Below are positions 7,689-16,989 of a DNA stretch of 64,000 bases, piece after piece. A model generated the notes under the pieces. The model did no database searches and was not told where the DNA came from. It saw only the letters and a program-made list of their open reading frames with translations. The DNA comes from Arcobacter sp. LA11. Lineage in GTDB: Bacteria; Campylobacterota; Campylobacteria; Campylobacterales; Arcobacteraceae. The DNA lies in assembly GCF_001895145.1 (NCBI RefSeq), contig NZ_BDIR01000003.1, positions 62,001 through 126,000 of the forward strand. The letters run 5' to 3'. The position numbers and the translations under genes were made by a program. How positions within the stretch are numbered: position 1 is the first letter of the stretch; each line of letters begins with the position of its first letter.

Positions 7689-9795
7689 TTTTTGTCTCCT
7701 TATTATTTAATTCTTCATTTAATATTTCTTGATCACAAATTGGACAATATTCATACTCTCCATTTATATATCCATGTTTTGGACATATTGAAAATAGAGG
7801 TGTAATTGTAATATATGGCAATGTATAATTTGAAATCACATTTTTAACTAACTTTCTACAAGCTTCAGTTGATGAAATTTTCTCTTTCATATATAAATGA
7901 AGTACAGTTCCACCAGTATATTTACCTTGTAAGTCATCTTGTAAGTCTAAAGCTTCAAAAACATCATCTGTTAAGTTTGCAGGAAGTTGAGAAGAGTTTG
8001 TATAGTAAATATTTTTACCAAATCCTGCTTGTAAAATATCTGAATATCTTTTTTTATCTTCTTTTGCAAACCTATATGTAGTTCCTTCTGCTGGTGTTGC
8101 TTCAAGATTATATAAGTTTCCTGTCTCTTCTTGGTATTGCACCATTCTTTCTCTCATGAAATTTAGAATCTCAGTAGCTAGTTGTATCCCTTCTTCTTTT
8201 GCAATATCATATCTTTTTTCAGTAAAGTTAACTATCATCTCATTAATACCATTTACTCCAATAGTAGAAAAATGATTGTTAAAACCAGGAAGATATCTTT
8301 TTGTATATGGGAATAAACCTCTATCATATAATTCGTTTACAAAAACTCTTTTCTTCTCTAGTGTAGATTTTGCTAAATCCATTAATTCAACTAGTCTTTC
8401 CATTAAAGCTTCTTTATCATCTTTATAAAGATATCCAAGTCTAGCCATGTTTATTGTTACAACTCCAATACTTCCTGTCATCTCTGCACTACCAAATAAT
8501 CCACCACCACGCTTAAGAAGCTCTCTTAAATCAAGTTGTAATCTACAACACATAGATCTTACATGACCTGGTTTATATGCATCTTCATTTGGTACTAGTT
8601 TTCCATTTTCATCTTTTATGTATTGACTACCAATGAAATTTTGAAAATATGAAGAACCTATTTTTGCCGTGTTTTCAAATAAGATATCTGTATTTTCTCC
8701 ATGCCAATCGAAGTCTTCAGTGATATTTACAGTTGGAATTGGGAAAGTAAATGGTTGACCTGTTTTATCACCCTCTGTCATTATTTCATAATATGCTTTA
8801 TTAATCATATTCATCTGTTTTTGAAAATCTTTATATGTCAATTCAGTTAAAGATTCATGACCTCTTTCTTTAGCTGATTCTAATAACTCTTCATCTTCAA
8901 TATCAATAAATAAATGTGCTTGGTTTTTTGTTGGTATTTGATCAGCTAAATCTCTTGGAACGGTCCAATCAATTGTGATATTTGTAAAAGGACTTTGTCC
9001 CCAACGTGCTGGTACATTTAAATTGTAAATAAAACTTCTAATATTTTTCTTTACTTCAGAATAAGATAATTTGTCTTTAAATACATAAGGTGCTAAATAT
9101 GTATCAAATGAAGAGAAAGCTTGTGCTCCGGCCCATTCACTTTGTAAAATACCTAAGAAATTTGCCATTTGACCTAAGGCTTCTCTAAAATGATTAGGAG
9201 CATCACTTTCAACTCTTCCTCTTACTCCATTAAATCCTTCATCAAGAAGAACTCTTAAACTCCATCCTGCACAATATCCACTTAAACAATCTAAATCATG
9301 AATATGATAATCTGCATTTCTATGAGCATAGCCTTCTTCTTTTGAATAAATTTTGTCTAACCAATAGTTTGCAATTACTTTTCCTGCACTATTGTTTATT
9401 AACCCTGCATGTGAATATCCAGTATTTGAATTAGCTTTGATTCTCCAATCTGTACCATTTATATACTCTTCTATAGTTTGAGTAGAATTAATATATGTTG
9501 TATCATCACTTAGCCCTAAGATTTGTTCTCTTTGCATTTTGTGCATGTGTCTATATAACATGAAAGATTTCATTACATCAAAATATCTAGCTTTATATAA
9601 TTCTTCTTCTATAGCATCTTGAATATCTTCTACAGCTATTATTCTTTTCTTTTTTAATAATTCTATTACGTTTAAATATACTACAGAATCATAAGTAACA
9701 TGTGTACTTTTAAATGCTTTTTTTATTGCATCTTTAATCTTAAATTCTTGAAACTCTTCATTTGTTCCATCTCTTTTTAATATTTCATTTATCAT
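7669..9795 (-). CDS. nrdD: Anaerobic ribonucleoside-triphosphate reductase, large part lacking the glycyl-radical loop
   Basis: A 708-residue class III reductase that makes dNTPs without oxygen. Residues 1-90 are an ATP-cone allosteric domain (opening INEILKRDGTNEEF). The ten-stranded barrel core follows, including SMCCRLQLDLRELL and GSIGVVTINMARLG. The C-terminus carries a metal-site-like CPKHGY...YCPIC, which normally precedes the glycyl-radical loop. The protein then ends after about 20 more residues with no RVxGY motif. The missing motif is in the overlapping 52-codon gene at 7530-7688. Order is nrdD, radical ORF, nrdG. RBS AAGGATAATAA precedes the ATG. Confidence 0.93.
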   Translation of the reverse strand: MINEILKRDGTNEEFQEFKIKDAIKKAFKSTHVTYDSVVYLNVIELLKKKRIIAVEDIQDAIEEELYKARYFDVMKSFMLYRHMHKMQREQILGLSDDTTYINSTQTIEEYINGTDWRIKANSNTGYSHAGLINNSAGKVIANYWLDKIYSKEEGYAHRNADYHIHDLDCLSGYCAGWSLRVLLDEGFNGVRGRVESDAPNHFREALGQMANFLGILQSEWAGAQAFSSFDTYLAPYVFKDKLSYSEVKKNIRSFIYNLNVPARWGQSPFTNITIDWTVPRDLADQIPTKNQAHLFIDIEDEELLESAKERGHESLTELTYKDFQKQMNMINKAYYEIMTEGDKTGQPFTFPIPTVNITEDFDWHGENTDILFENTAKIGSSYFQNFIGSQYIKDENGKLVPNEDAYKPGHVRSMCCRLQLDLRELLKRGGGLFGSAEMTGSIGVVTINMARLGYLYKDDKEALMERLVELMDLAKSTLEKKRVFVNELYDRGLFPYTKRYLPGFNNHFSTIGVNGINEMIVNFTEKRYDIAKEEGIQLATEILNFMRERMVQYQEETGNLYNLEATPAEGTTYRFAKEDKKRYSDILQAGFGKNIYYTNSSQLPANLTDDVFEALDLQDDLQGKYTGGTVLHLYMKEKISSTEACRKLVKNVISNYTLPYITITPLFSICPKHGYINGEYEYCPICDQEILNEELNNKETKNEKLRA

Positions 9796-9820
9796 TTATT
9801 ATCCTTAAAGCGATAGTGCA

Positions 9821-9876
9821 ATAATAGGCTTAAAAATCTTAAAAAATAATAATATAAAATGTCACAAAAATGTCAC
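9821..9876 (-). promoter_or_regulatory. Candidate nrdD promoter with paired upstream direct repeat
   Basis: On the minus strand a TATTAT -10-like hexamer covers 9826-9821, giving a short leader that contains the AAGGATAATAA ribosome site. No good -35 is visible. Upstream of it lie two direct copies of GTGACATTTT (plus strand AAAATGTCAC at 9856-9865 and 9867-9876), spaced 11 bases, one helical turn, at the position of an activator site. The half-site TGTGA resembles CRP/FNR-family half-sites, but it is repeated directly rather than inverted. This is a pattern call only. Confidence 0.4.
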
Positions 9877-9966
9877 TATATGGGCTCTAGAGAAAAATAA
9901 ATAATTAAATAAAAGTAAAAATAATAAGTTGAAAAATATTTAAGTGAATAGTAAATCAATTTTGGG

Positions 9967-9972
9967 TAAAAT
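9967..9972 (+). promoter_or_regulatory. Candidate extended -10 element for argF
   Basis: TGGGTAAAAT precedes argF, with the hexamer TAAAAT at 9967-9972 about 30 bases before the ATG. No convincing -35 is present, which is common for Campylobacterota promoters. Confidence 0.3.
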
Positions 9973-10003
9973 TTAATCTTTTTTAAAACATAAAGGTTAA
10001 ACT

Positions 10004-10930
10004 ATGAGACACTTTTTAACACTAAAAGACTACTCTAAAGAAGAGATTTTAGAGATTTTAAATTTAGCATCAAAAATTAAAATTGAAACTAAAAATAGAG
10101 TTTTTAAAGATTATATGCCAAAACAAACACTTGGAATGATATTTGAAAAAAGTAGCACAAGAACAAGAGTTAGTTTTGAAACTGGTATTTATCAATTAGG
10201 TGGAGTAGGATTATTTTTATCTTCAAATGATATTCAACTTGGACGTGGTGAGCCTATGAGCGATACATCAAGAGTTATATCAAGAATGGTAGATATGGTA
10301 ATGATTAGAACATTTGAGCAAAGTAAAATTGAAGAGTTTGCAAAATATTCTAAAGTTCCTGTTATAAATGGTTTAACAAATGAATATCATCCTGTACAAC
10401 TTATGGCAGACTATATGACTATCCAAGAAGCTGGTCTTGAAAAAAATCTTATAGTTGCATATGTTGGAGATGGTAATAACTTAGCACACTCATGGTTAAT
10501 GCTTGCATCAAAACTTGGATTTGAACTTAGAATTGCAACTCCAAAAGGTTATGAAGTACAACAAAATATTTTAGATGATGCATTAGAATTTGCAAAAGAG
10601 TCTGGTGCAAAAATTATTATCGGTAATGATCCAATTGAAGCTATACAAGGTTCTACAGTAGTCACAACTGATACATGGGTATCTATGGGACAAGAGGATG
10701 AAAAAGAAAAAAGATTAAAAGATTTTGACGGATATATTGTAGATAACAAAATGATGTCAAGAGCAAAAGATAATGCCATTTTCTTACACTGTTTACCTGC
10801 ATATCGTGGATATGAAGTTAGTGAAGAAGTAATAGAAAGTGAACAAAGTTTAGTTTTCGAAGAAGCTGAAAATAGATTACATGCTCAAAAAGGTGTAATG
10901 GTTTGGTTAGATAGACAACTAAAAAAATAG
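10004..10930 (+). CDS. argF: Ornithine carbamoyltransferase
   Basis: ArgF joins carbamoyl phosphate to ornithine to form citrulline in arginine synthesis. The 308-residue protein shows the carbamoyl-phosphate loop [10 protein letters not shown] near residue 48, [11 protein letters not shown] for substrate binding near 128, and HCLPAYRG near 264 with the catalytic cysteine. RBS AAAGG lies a few bases before the ATG. Its stop is 12 bases before hemN, so the two are likely co-transcribed even though they belong to different pathways. The next arginine enzyme, argG, is at 25873. Confidence 0.95.
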   Translation: MRHFLTLKDYSKEEILEILNLASKIKIETKNRVFKDYMPKQTLGMIFEKSSTRTRVSFETGIYQLGGVGLFLSSNDIQLGRGEPMSDTSRVISRMVDMVMIRTFEQSKIEEFAKYSKVPVINGLTNEYHPVQLMADYMTIQEAGLEKNLIVAYVGDGNNLAHSWLMLASKLGFELRIATPKGYEVQQNILDDALEFAKESGAKIIIGNDPIEAIQGSTVVTTDTWVSMGQEDEKEKRLKDFDGYIVDNKMMSRAKDNAIFLHCLPAYRGYEVSEEVIESEQSLVFEEAENRLHAQKGVMVWLDRQLKK

Positions 10931-10942
10931 AAAGTTAATAAA

Positions 10943-12310
10943 ATGATAGATTTTAAAAAATTTGAAAAGTATTCAAAGCCTGGGCCTAGATATACTTCTT
11001 ATCCTACAGCACCTGAGTTTAGTGAAGAATTTTCACAAAAAGATTTAATAAATTATTTCGAAGGACAAGATGATAATAGAAACTTATCTTTATATATTCA
11101 TCTTCCTTTTTGTAGAAGTGCCTGTTATTTTTGTGGATGTAATGTAATATTTACTTCAAAAGATGACAAGAAAATTAAATATCTTGATTATTTAAAAAAA
11201 GAGTTAGATTTACTAAAAAAGGTATTGAATACTTCAAGAAAAGTAACTCAAATGCATTTTGGTGGTGGAACACCAACATATTTTACAGCTGAGCAATTAG
11301 ATGAAGTAATTACTATGATTAAAGATACTTTTCCTAACTTCTCTGATGATGCCGAAGTTTCATGTGAAGTAGATCCAAGATTCTTTACAAAAGAGCATAT
11401 GACTGTTCTTAAAAAAGGTGGATGTAATAGATTAAGCTTTGGAGTTCAAGATTTAGATGAAGAAGTTCAAAAAACAATTCATCGAATCCAGCCATATGAA
11501 ACAACACAAAATGTAATGCAAATTGCAAGAGATGCGGGAATAAATTCTATTAATATTGATTTAATTTATGGTCTTCCTCATCAAACTAAAAAAACATTTC
11601 ATGAGACTATCAAACAAGTTTTAACTTTAGATCCAGATAGACTTGCAGTATTTAATTATGCTCATGTTCCATGGCTTATGAAAACTATGAGAAAGTTTGA
11701 TGAAACAACATTTGCACCACCATCAGAAAAGCTTGAAATATTAAAAGATACTATTGAGTTTTTTACTTCTAATGGTTACAAAATGGTTGGTATGGACCAT
11801 TTTGCTAAACCTGAAGATGAATTATTTAAAGCAATCCAAAAAGGTGAATTACATAGAAACTTCCAAGGGTATACTACAAAAGGTGGAGCTGATTTAATTG
11901 GAATTGGTGTTACATCTATTGGAAATGGTGTTGATTATTATGCTCAAAACTTTAAAGATTTAAAACAATATGAAGAATCATTAGATAATGGTGATTTACC
12001 AATATTTAAAGGTTATAGATTAAGTGATGATGATATTTTAAGACAATATGTGATTATGGAACTTATGAGTAACTTTAGTTTAAATATTCCAAGAGTAGAA
12101 AAAGAATTTAATATTAATTTTAATGAATATTTTAAAGATGACTTAAAAGAATTAGATGAGTTTATTGAAGCAGAGTTAGTTTCAATTAATAATGATAAAA
12201 TTCAAGTTTCACAAACAGGGACAATGTTAATTAGAAATATTTGTATGCCATTTGATGCATATCTTAAAAAAGTTCCTGAAAATAAAAGAAGGTTTAGTAA
12301 AACAATATAA
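10943..12310 (+). CDS. hemN: Oxygen-independent coproporphyrinogen III oxidase
   Basis: HemN is a radical SAM enzyme that converts coproporphyrinogen III to protoporphyrinogen IX without oxygen. The 455-residue protein has the HemN-type cluster motif PFCRSACYFCGCN (Cys57, Cys61, Cys64, plus the following Cys66) and the SAM-binding GGGTPTYF. The length and the GPRYTSYPTAPEF N-terminus separate it from shorter HemW-like proteins, so a true HemN is favoured. Its stop overlaps the next start as TAATG. Together with hemB and ccsBA it shows heme supply suited to low oxygen. Confidence 0.93.
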   Translation: MIDFKKFEKYSKPGPRYTSYPTAPEFSEEFSQKDLINYFEGQDDNRNLSLYIHLPFCRSACYFCGCNVIFTSKDDKKIKYLDYLKKELDLLKKVLNTSRKVTQMHFGGGTPTYFTAEQLDEVITMIKDTFPNFSDDAEVSCEVDPRFFTKEHMTVLKKGGCNRLSFGVQDLDEEVQKTIHRIQPYETTQNVMQIARDAGINSINIDLIYGLPHQTKKTFHETIKQVLTLDPDRLAVFNYAHVPWLMKTMRKFDETTFAPPSEKLEILKDTIEFFTSNGYKMVGMDHFAKPEDELFKAIQKGELHRNFQGYTTKGGADLIGIGVTSIGNGVDYYAQNFKDLKQYEESLDNGDLPIFKGYRLSDDDILRQYVIMELMSNFSLNIPRVEKEFNINFNEYFKDDLKELDEFIEAELVSINNDKIQVSQTGTMLIRNICMPFDAYLKKVPENKRRFSKTI

Positions 12311-13605
12311 TGAATATACTTGATAAATTTGATTATACTGAAATTAGTGATGATTGTGTAAAGTGTGGTAAATGTAAGCCAGTATGTACGATTTTTAATA
12401 TAAATCAAGATGAAACTACATCTCCTAGAGGTTTTATTGATCTTTTAGGTGCTTATAAAAGAGATGAATTAGAACTTGACCAAAATGCAAAAGATATTTT
12501 TGAGTCATGTTTTTTATGTACAAACTGTGTTGAAGTTTGTCCAAATGATTTACCTACTGATATGATTATTGAGCAAGTTAGAGCTGATATAGCTCAAAAG
12601 TACGGTATCGCTTGGTATAAAAGAATGTTCTTTTGGTTATTAAGACATAGAAAAACTATGGATATGCTTTCAAGACTTGGTTGGGTATTTCAAACATGTG
12701 CATTAAAAATCGATAAGAAAAAACAATCAGGACTTCCTAGATTTTCATTACCAATAGTAAAAAAAGACAGATCATTACCATTTGCAGATATGAGAAGTTT
12801 TTTAAATAAATATCCTCAAAATATTTTTGCAAAAAATAAAAAGAAAGAGGAAGACAAAAAAAATAAAGTTGCAATTTTTATTGGATGTATGAGTAACTAT
12901 ACATATACAAATACTGGTGATTCTTTAGTAAAAATTCTTAAAAAGTTAGAACTTGATATTTTTATTCCTAAAAAACAGTTATGTTGTGGGGCTCCGGCAT
13001 ATTTTACTGGAGACTTTGATACAGTTGATTATTTAGCTAAAAAAAATATTGAATATTTTGAGACATGGATAAATAATGTAGATGCAGTAATTATTCCAGA
13101 AGCTACATGTTCTGCAATGATAAATCAAGATTGGGCACACTATTTTCATAATCAACCAGAATGGAAAAAAAGAGCTGAAACTTTATCTAAGAAAATTTTT
13201 ATGGCAACTAAATGGCTAGAAAATAATACTGATTTAAAAGAATTACTTGCAAAATCTGATAAGAAGATGGAAGATGTAATAACATATCATGATCCTTGTC
13301 ATGCTAAAAAGATGCAAGGTGTATGGCAAGAACCAAGAGAATTATTAAAACAAAACTATGTCGTGACTGAAATGAGCGACTCAAATAGATGTTGTGGTTT
13401 TGGTGGTGTTACAATGCAAACTGAAAAATATGATTATGCAAAAGCTGCAGGTGCTCCAAAAGCTGCAATGATTAAAGAGACTAAAGCACAAGTAGTTAGT
13501 GCAGAATGTTCTGCCTGTAGAATGCAAATTACAAATTCTTTACATCAAGCAGATGTTGATGTTCAATTTAAAAATCCAATTGAACTAATTGCAGAAGCAT
13601 TATAA
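12310..13605 (+). CDS. GlcF/GlpC-type iron-sulfur protein with two CCG domains
   Basis: A 431-residue protein with two 4Fe-4S motifs at the N-terminus (Cys16, 19, 22, 26 and Cys66, 69, 72, 76). Two cysteine-rich CCG domains follow: one with CCGAPAYFTGD near residue 225, the other with CCGFGGVTMQTEKY near residue 360 and a late CSACRMQI. This is the plan of GlcF, GlpC, LutA-type and heterodisulfide-reductase-like subunits that pass electrons from a flavin dehydrogenase. No partner dehydrogenase is adjacent, so the substrate is unknown. It starts on the hemN stop (TAATG), suggesting a role linked to anaerobic redox metabolism. Confidence 0.85.
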   Translation: MNILDKFDYTEISDDCVKCGKCKPVCTIFNINQDETTSPRGFIDLLGAYKRDELELDQNAKDIFESCFLCTNCVEVCPNDLPTDMIIEQVRADIAQKYGIAWYKRMFFWLLRHRKTMDMLSRLGWVFQTCALKIDKKKQSGLPRFSLPIVKKDRSLPFADMRSFLNKYPQNIFAKNKKKEEDKKNKVAIFIGCMSNYTYTNTGDSLVKILKKLELDIFIPKKQLCCGAPAYFTGDFDTVDYLAKKNIEYFETWINNVDAVIIPEATCSAMINQDWAHYFHNQPEWKKRAETLSKKIFMATKWLENNTDLKELLAKSDKKMEDVITYHDPCHAKKMQGVWQEPRELLKQNYVVTEMSDSNRCCGFGGVTMQTEKYDYAKAAGAPKAAMIKETKAQVVSAECSACRMQITNSLHQADVDVQFKNPIELIAEAL

Positions 13606-13616
13606 TAGGTTATAAA

Positions 13617-14435
13617 ATGGAGTTTTGGCAAAATATTTATTCTCAATTTGACCCCATAGCTTTTAACTTAGGTTCAATTGCTGTACATTGGTATGGAATA
13701 ATGTATGCCTTAGCCCTACTTTCTGCTATATTCGTGGCTAAATGGCTTATAAAGTATGATAAAATTCCTATTTCAAATGATTTATTTGATTCTTATATTT
13801 GGTGGGCAGAAATTGGTGTAATATTAGGTGCAAGACTTGGATATATACTATTTTATGATCCTAATACTATGTATTATATTAGCCATCCTTGGCAGATTTT
13901 TAATCCTTTTGTTAATGGAGAATATACAGGAATTTCTGGAATGAGTTATCATGGAGCATTTATTGGTTTTTTAATTGCTTCTATTTTATTTTGTAGAAAA
14001 AATAAGGTGTCATTTTGGTTTCTAGCGGATATTTCAGTTATTGGTATTTCTGCTGGATATGTATTTGGAAGAATAGGAAATTTCTTTAATCAGGAGCTTG
14101 TAGGACGAGAAACTGATTTACCTTGGGGAATTTATGTAGATAATGTATTAAGACATCCTTCTCAACTTTATGAAGCATTCTTAGAAGGTGTATTAATTTT
14201 TATTATCTTATTTGCAATAAGAAAGAGAAAGTCTTTTGATGGGCAACTAGCTATTTTTTATGGTATTTTATATTCTATCGCAAGAATTACTGCAGAATTC
14301 TTTAGAGAACCAGATATTCAGTTAGGATTTTTATATGGTGGATGGTTAACTATGGGAATGTTGATTTCAGGAATATTTGCTATTTTAAGTATAGTAATGT
14401 TGTTTGTAATAAATAAAAATAAAAAAACTATCTAA
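13617..14435 (+). CDS. lgt: Prolipoprotein diacylglyceryl transferase
   Basis: Lgt moves diacylglycerol from phosphatidylglycerol onto the lipobox cysteine of prolipoproteins in the inner membrane. The 272-residue protein has about seven hydrophobic segments. It has the family signature GRIGNFFNQELVGRETDLPWG near residues 160-180 and the early motif SIAVHWYGIMYALA that carries a key His-Trp-Tyr. SYHGAFIG near residue 110 is another conserved region. Its last 8 bases overlap the end of the opposite-strand receiver-PAS gene. Confidence 0.94.
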   Translation: MEFWQNIYSQFDPIAFNLGSIAVHWYGIMYALALLSAIFVAKWLIKYDKIPISNDLFDSYIWWAEIGVILGARLGYILFYDPNTMYYISHPWQIFNPFVNGEYTGISGMSYHGAFIGFLIASILFCRKNKVSFWFLADISVIGISAGYVFGRIGNFFNQELVGRETDLPWGIYVDNVLRHPSQLYEAFLEGVLIFIILFAIRKRKSFDGQLAIFYGILYSIARITAEFFREPDIQLGFLYGGWLTMGMLISGIFAILSIVMLFVINKNKKTI

Positions 14436-15729
14436 CAGTTATTCTGCCATATTGTTTTTCATAGGCTTCGATTACATCATCTAAGTCTTTGATTTTATCT
14501 CTATACTCATCTATATAGCCTTGTAATGTCATAATAGCTTCTTGTGATTTTAATAGTTTATCACTCATAATGACATTTTTCTTTTTAAATTTAGTATATT
14601 CTTCTACTGATACTTTAGCTGTATGATGTAGTTTTTCAATTCTACCTTGATATCCAATTTGAAGTTCATCTATTTTATCTGTAGCTTCTTTTAATTTCTT
14701 TTCTAATGATAATATTCTTCCTTTATCATCTGAATTTTTTGTTCTTAATATTTTTATTTGTTCATTTAATTCATGTATAAATTTTCCAACTTGCTCATCT
14801 TTTTGCATTTTTGCAATTTGTAATGCTTCATCAAATTTATCTTGCAAGTCTTTTTCATGTTTAACTTGATTACTTTTTTGATGCATGATATATTTTTTTA
14901 GTTTATGTTTTTCTTCTTCTTGTTCTGTAATTAAAAATCTACTTGCAACATATTTTTCTATATTTCCATCTCCATCTAAAATAGGGAAAATAGTAGATCT
15001 AACATAATAATCAGAACCATCTTTTGCACGGTTTTTCAATTTACCTCGCCAAATATTTTTACTTTGAATTGTATTCCATACTTCTTCATATATTTTTGGT
15101 GAAATATCAGGATGTCTTACTATATTATGATTAGCTCCAATTAGCTCTTCTTTTGTATATCCAGATACTTCACAAAAAATATCATTTGCATAAGTAATAT
15201 AACCTTTTAAATCAGTTTCACTTACAAGGTTTTCTAAATCTAAAATTTCTTTATATATATGTAATTCATTTTGTTGTTTTGTAACTAGTTTATGATTGTA
15301 ATTATCTTGTAGAATTCTATCCATAATTTTAAGGGTAGTATTAAGCTGCATTGGTTTTACAATATAGTCAGTTACTTTTAACTTGATTGCTTTTATAAGT
15401 TGTGAAATATCATTAAAAGCGGTAACTACAAGAACTGGTATTTCAAAATCTTGTTTTCTAACTTCTGCCATAAATCTTATACCATCCATATTTGGCATAT
15501 TTATATCTGTTAAAATTATATTGATTTCATCTTGATGTTTATTATAAAGTTCTAGGCCTACTTGTCCATCTTCTCCAACATAGACCTTTTTAAAAACTTT
15601 TTCGAAGATTGATTGAGTTTCTTTTCGTATTACTTCGTCATCTTCTAAATATAGAAGAGTTGATTCTTTAAGAATACTATTCTTAAAGTTTGGGCTATTT
15701 TCAGTTTGATTCAACGTATCCATATTCAA
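14428..15729 (-). CDS. Receiver-PAS-coiled-coil protein without an output domain
   Basis: A 433-residue protein. Residues 22-140 are a receiver domain with Asp75 (ILTDINMPN) as the expected phosphorylation site. Residues about 165-265 are an Aer-like PAS domain with NHNIVRHPDIS. From about 265 to the end it is a long coiled coil rich in Lys, Glu and Gln. There is no kinase, GGDEF, EAL or DNA-binding domain, so output must come through protein contacts or a partner. It overlaps the preceding 86-residue gene by 29 bases and ends on the lgt 3' end. It is probably soluble. Its role is unknown, but it combines phosphorelay and possible redox inputs. Confidence 0.85.
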   Translation of the reverse strand: MNMDTLNQTENSPNFKNSILKESTLLYLEDDEVIRKETQSIFEKVFKKVYVGEDGQVGLELYNKHQDEINIILTDINMPNMDGIRFMAEVRKQDFEIPVLVVTAFNDISQLIKAIKLKVTDYIVKPMQLNTTLKIMDRILQDNYNHKLVTKQQNELHIYKEILDLENLVSETDLKGYITYANDIFCEVSGYTKEELIGANHNIVRHPDISPKIYEEVWNTIQSKNIWRGKLKNRAKDGSDYYVRSTIFPILDGDGNIEKYVASRFLITEQEEEKHKLKKYIMHQKSNQVKHEKDLQDKFDEALQIAKMQKDEQVGKFIHELNEQIKILRTKNSDDKGRILSLEKKLKEATDKIDELQIGYQGRIEKLHHTAKVSVEEYTKFKKKNVIMSDKLLKSQEAIMTLQGYIDEYRDKIKDLDDVIEAYEKQYGRITVR

Positions 15730-15961
15730 CTGCTAATTCATCGATTTTCTTTTGTAATAAATCAATTCTCCAACCATGTCTATTAGCAAAGTTTTCAATT
15801 TCAACTTCTCTTTGTTCCGGCGTACAGAATATAAAAATTCTTTTCAAAAACGGTCTTGGGACCTGTATTGCAATTAATTGAAAATAGTTTTCCTTACAAC
15901 TTCTAGAGCAAAATGCTTTACTCATAGCTATTTTCTTACCACAGTATGGACAATGTGACAT
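15701..15961 (-). CDS. Small zinc-finger-like protein of unknown function, 86 aa
   Basis: Starts MSHCPYCGKK, and a second pair FCSRSC near residue 18 completes a likely Cys4 zinc site. The rest is basic and helical, with LKRIFIF in the middle and an acidic C-terminal helix. The four-cysteine pattern resembles small treble-clef proteins such as YacG, but I cannot assign it. The 3' end overlaps the receiver-PAS gene by 29 bases and its start is 3 bases after the 64-residue gene, supporting a translated operon unit. Confidence 0.7.
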   Translation of the reverse strand: MSHCPYCGKKIAMSKAFCSRSCKENYFQLIAIQVPRPFLKRIFIFCTPEQREVEIENFANRHGWRIDLLQKKIDELAVEYGYVESN

Positions 15962-15964
15962 ATA

Positions 15965-16159
15965 TTATTTCCCCTCTTTTAATGTTAGTTTATAAAATTT
16001 TGCATTTGTTACATCTTGTAAAAACTTAGGATCTACATCATGAAGTGCTATTATATCCACTTCTTTCTCATCCATCATCCAGCCTTTTCCTGTATCAATA
16101 ATTTTTTGTTCCTCAAACAGTAATACTAGCTCTTCTTTTGAAACAATTCTTTCTTCCAT
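15965..16159 (-). CDS. Hypothetical protein, 64 aa
   Basis: A 64-residue acidic protein (MEERIVSKEELVLLFEE) with a GKGWMMDEKEVDIIALHDVD stretch in the middle. No membrane segment, cysteine motif or known domain is visible, and I do not recognise it. It lies 24 bases after a response regulator and 3 bases before the zinc-finger-like gene, in the same direction, which is the main support that it is a real gene. Confidence 0.6.
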   Translation of the reverse strand: MEERIVSKEELVLLFEEQKIIDTGKGWMMDEKEVDIIALHDVDPKFLQDVTNAKFYKLTLKEGK

Positions 16160-16183
16160 AACTCTTTTTAAAGAATAAATGAA

Positions 16184-16885
16184 TTACTTTTGTAACTCAT
16201 CTATTATATAACCTTTATTTGAATGGTTTTTTATAATTTCATAGTAAGTTTTTTGTCTAATCTTATTTACAATGTTTCTCATTGTATAAATAGACATATT
16301 TTTACCTTTCCAAACTACATTTTTAATCATATCATAATCAGTAATTTCACCTTTTCTTGCAATTAAAAGTTTTAAGAAACCTTTTTCAAGTCTAGTGAAG
16401 TCAATAAGTGTTCCTCCAGATTTAAAGAATTGATCTCTATATTCATCAAAGTAAATTCCATCTTGGAATTCAATCTTATCACCTCTTTTTGTTTGGTTAA
16501 GACACATAATTACTGCTAATTTTATATCTTTTGCTCTTAGAGGTTTTGTTAAAAAAGTATAAGCACTATTATTAATTGCTGTTACAATATCATCATTACT
16601 ATCTTTATCTGAAATAATAATTTTTGGTAAAGTAGGAGCTGCTTGGGAAATATTTGTACATACTTCATCAAAATCTTTTGCTTCAACAGTTGTATCAATA
16701 ATTACCATATCATAATTATTTTCATCTATTAAAGAAATTGCTTCATTTGAACTTTGAACTAAAGTAAGTTCTTTAAAATATTCATCAAATTCAGTCTCAA
16801 TAGTTTTCTTTACTTCTACATCACTACTAACAAAAAGTAATTTTGCATTATAAAGTTTTCTGATGTTTTTTAATGTCTTTAGCAT
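16184..16885 (-). CDS. Atypical OmpR-type response regulator
   Basis: A 233-residue protein with a receiver-like domain (about 14-125) and a C-terminal winged helix (about 140-233, closing NKGYIIDELQK). The phospho-acceptor Asp64 (VIIDTT) and the lysine of FLTKPL are kept. The usual acidic pair after the first strand is replaced by SSDVE, so magnesium binding and phosphorylation may be altered. No kinase is adjacent; polA is upstream and small unknown genes are downstream. It may be an orphan regulator working by a non-canonical input. Confidence 0.85.
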   Translation of the reverse strand: MLKTLKNIRKLYNAKLLFVSSDVEVKKTIETEFDEYFKELTLVQSSNEAISLIDENNYDMVIIDTTVEAKDFDEVCTNISQAAPTLPKIIISDKDSNDDIVTAINNSAYTFLTKPLRAKDIKLAVIMCLNQTKRGDKIEFQDGIYFDEYRDQFFKSGGTLIDFTRLEKGFLKLLIARKGEITDYDMIKNVVWKGKNMSIYTMRNIVNKIRQKTYYEIIKNHSNKGYIIDELQK

Positions 16886-16989
16886 GATATTCTCTTTATA
16901 AATAAATTTTATACGTATTTTATCAGATTTTTACTATTTTGTCAAAATAAAATTATTAAAAAATAAATTAATACTACATATAAATCTTT

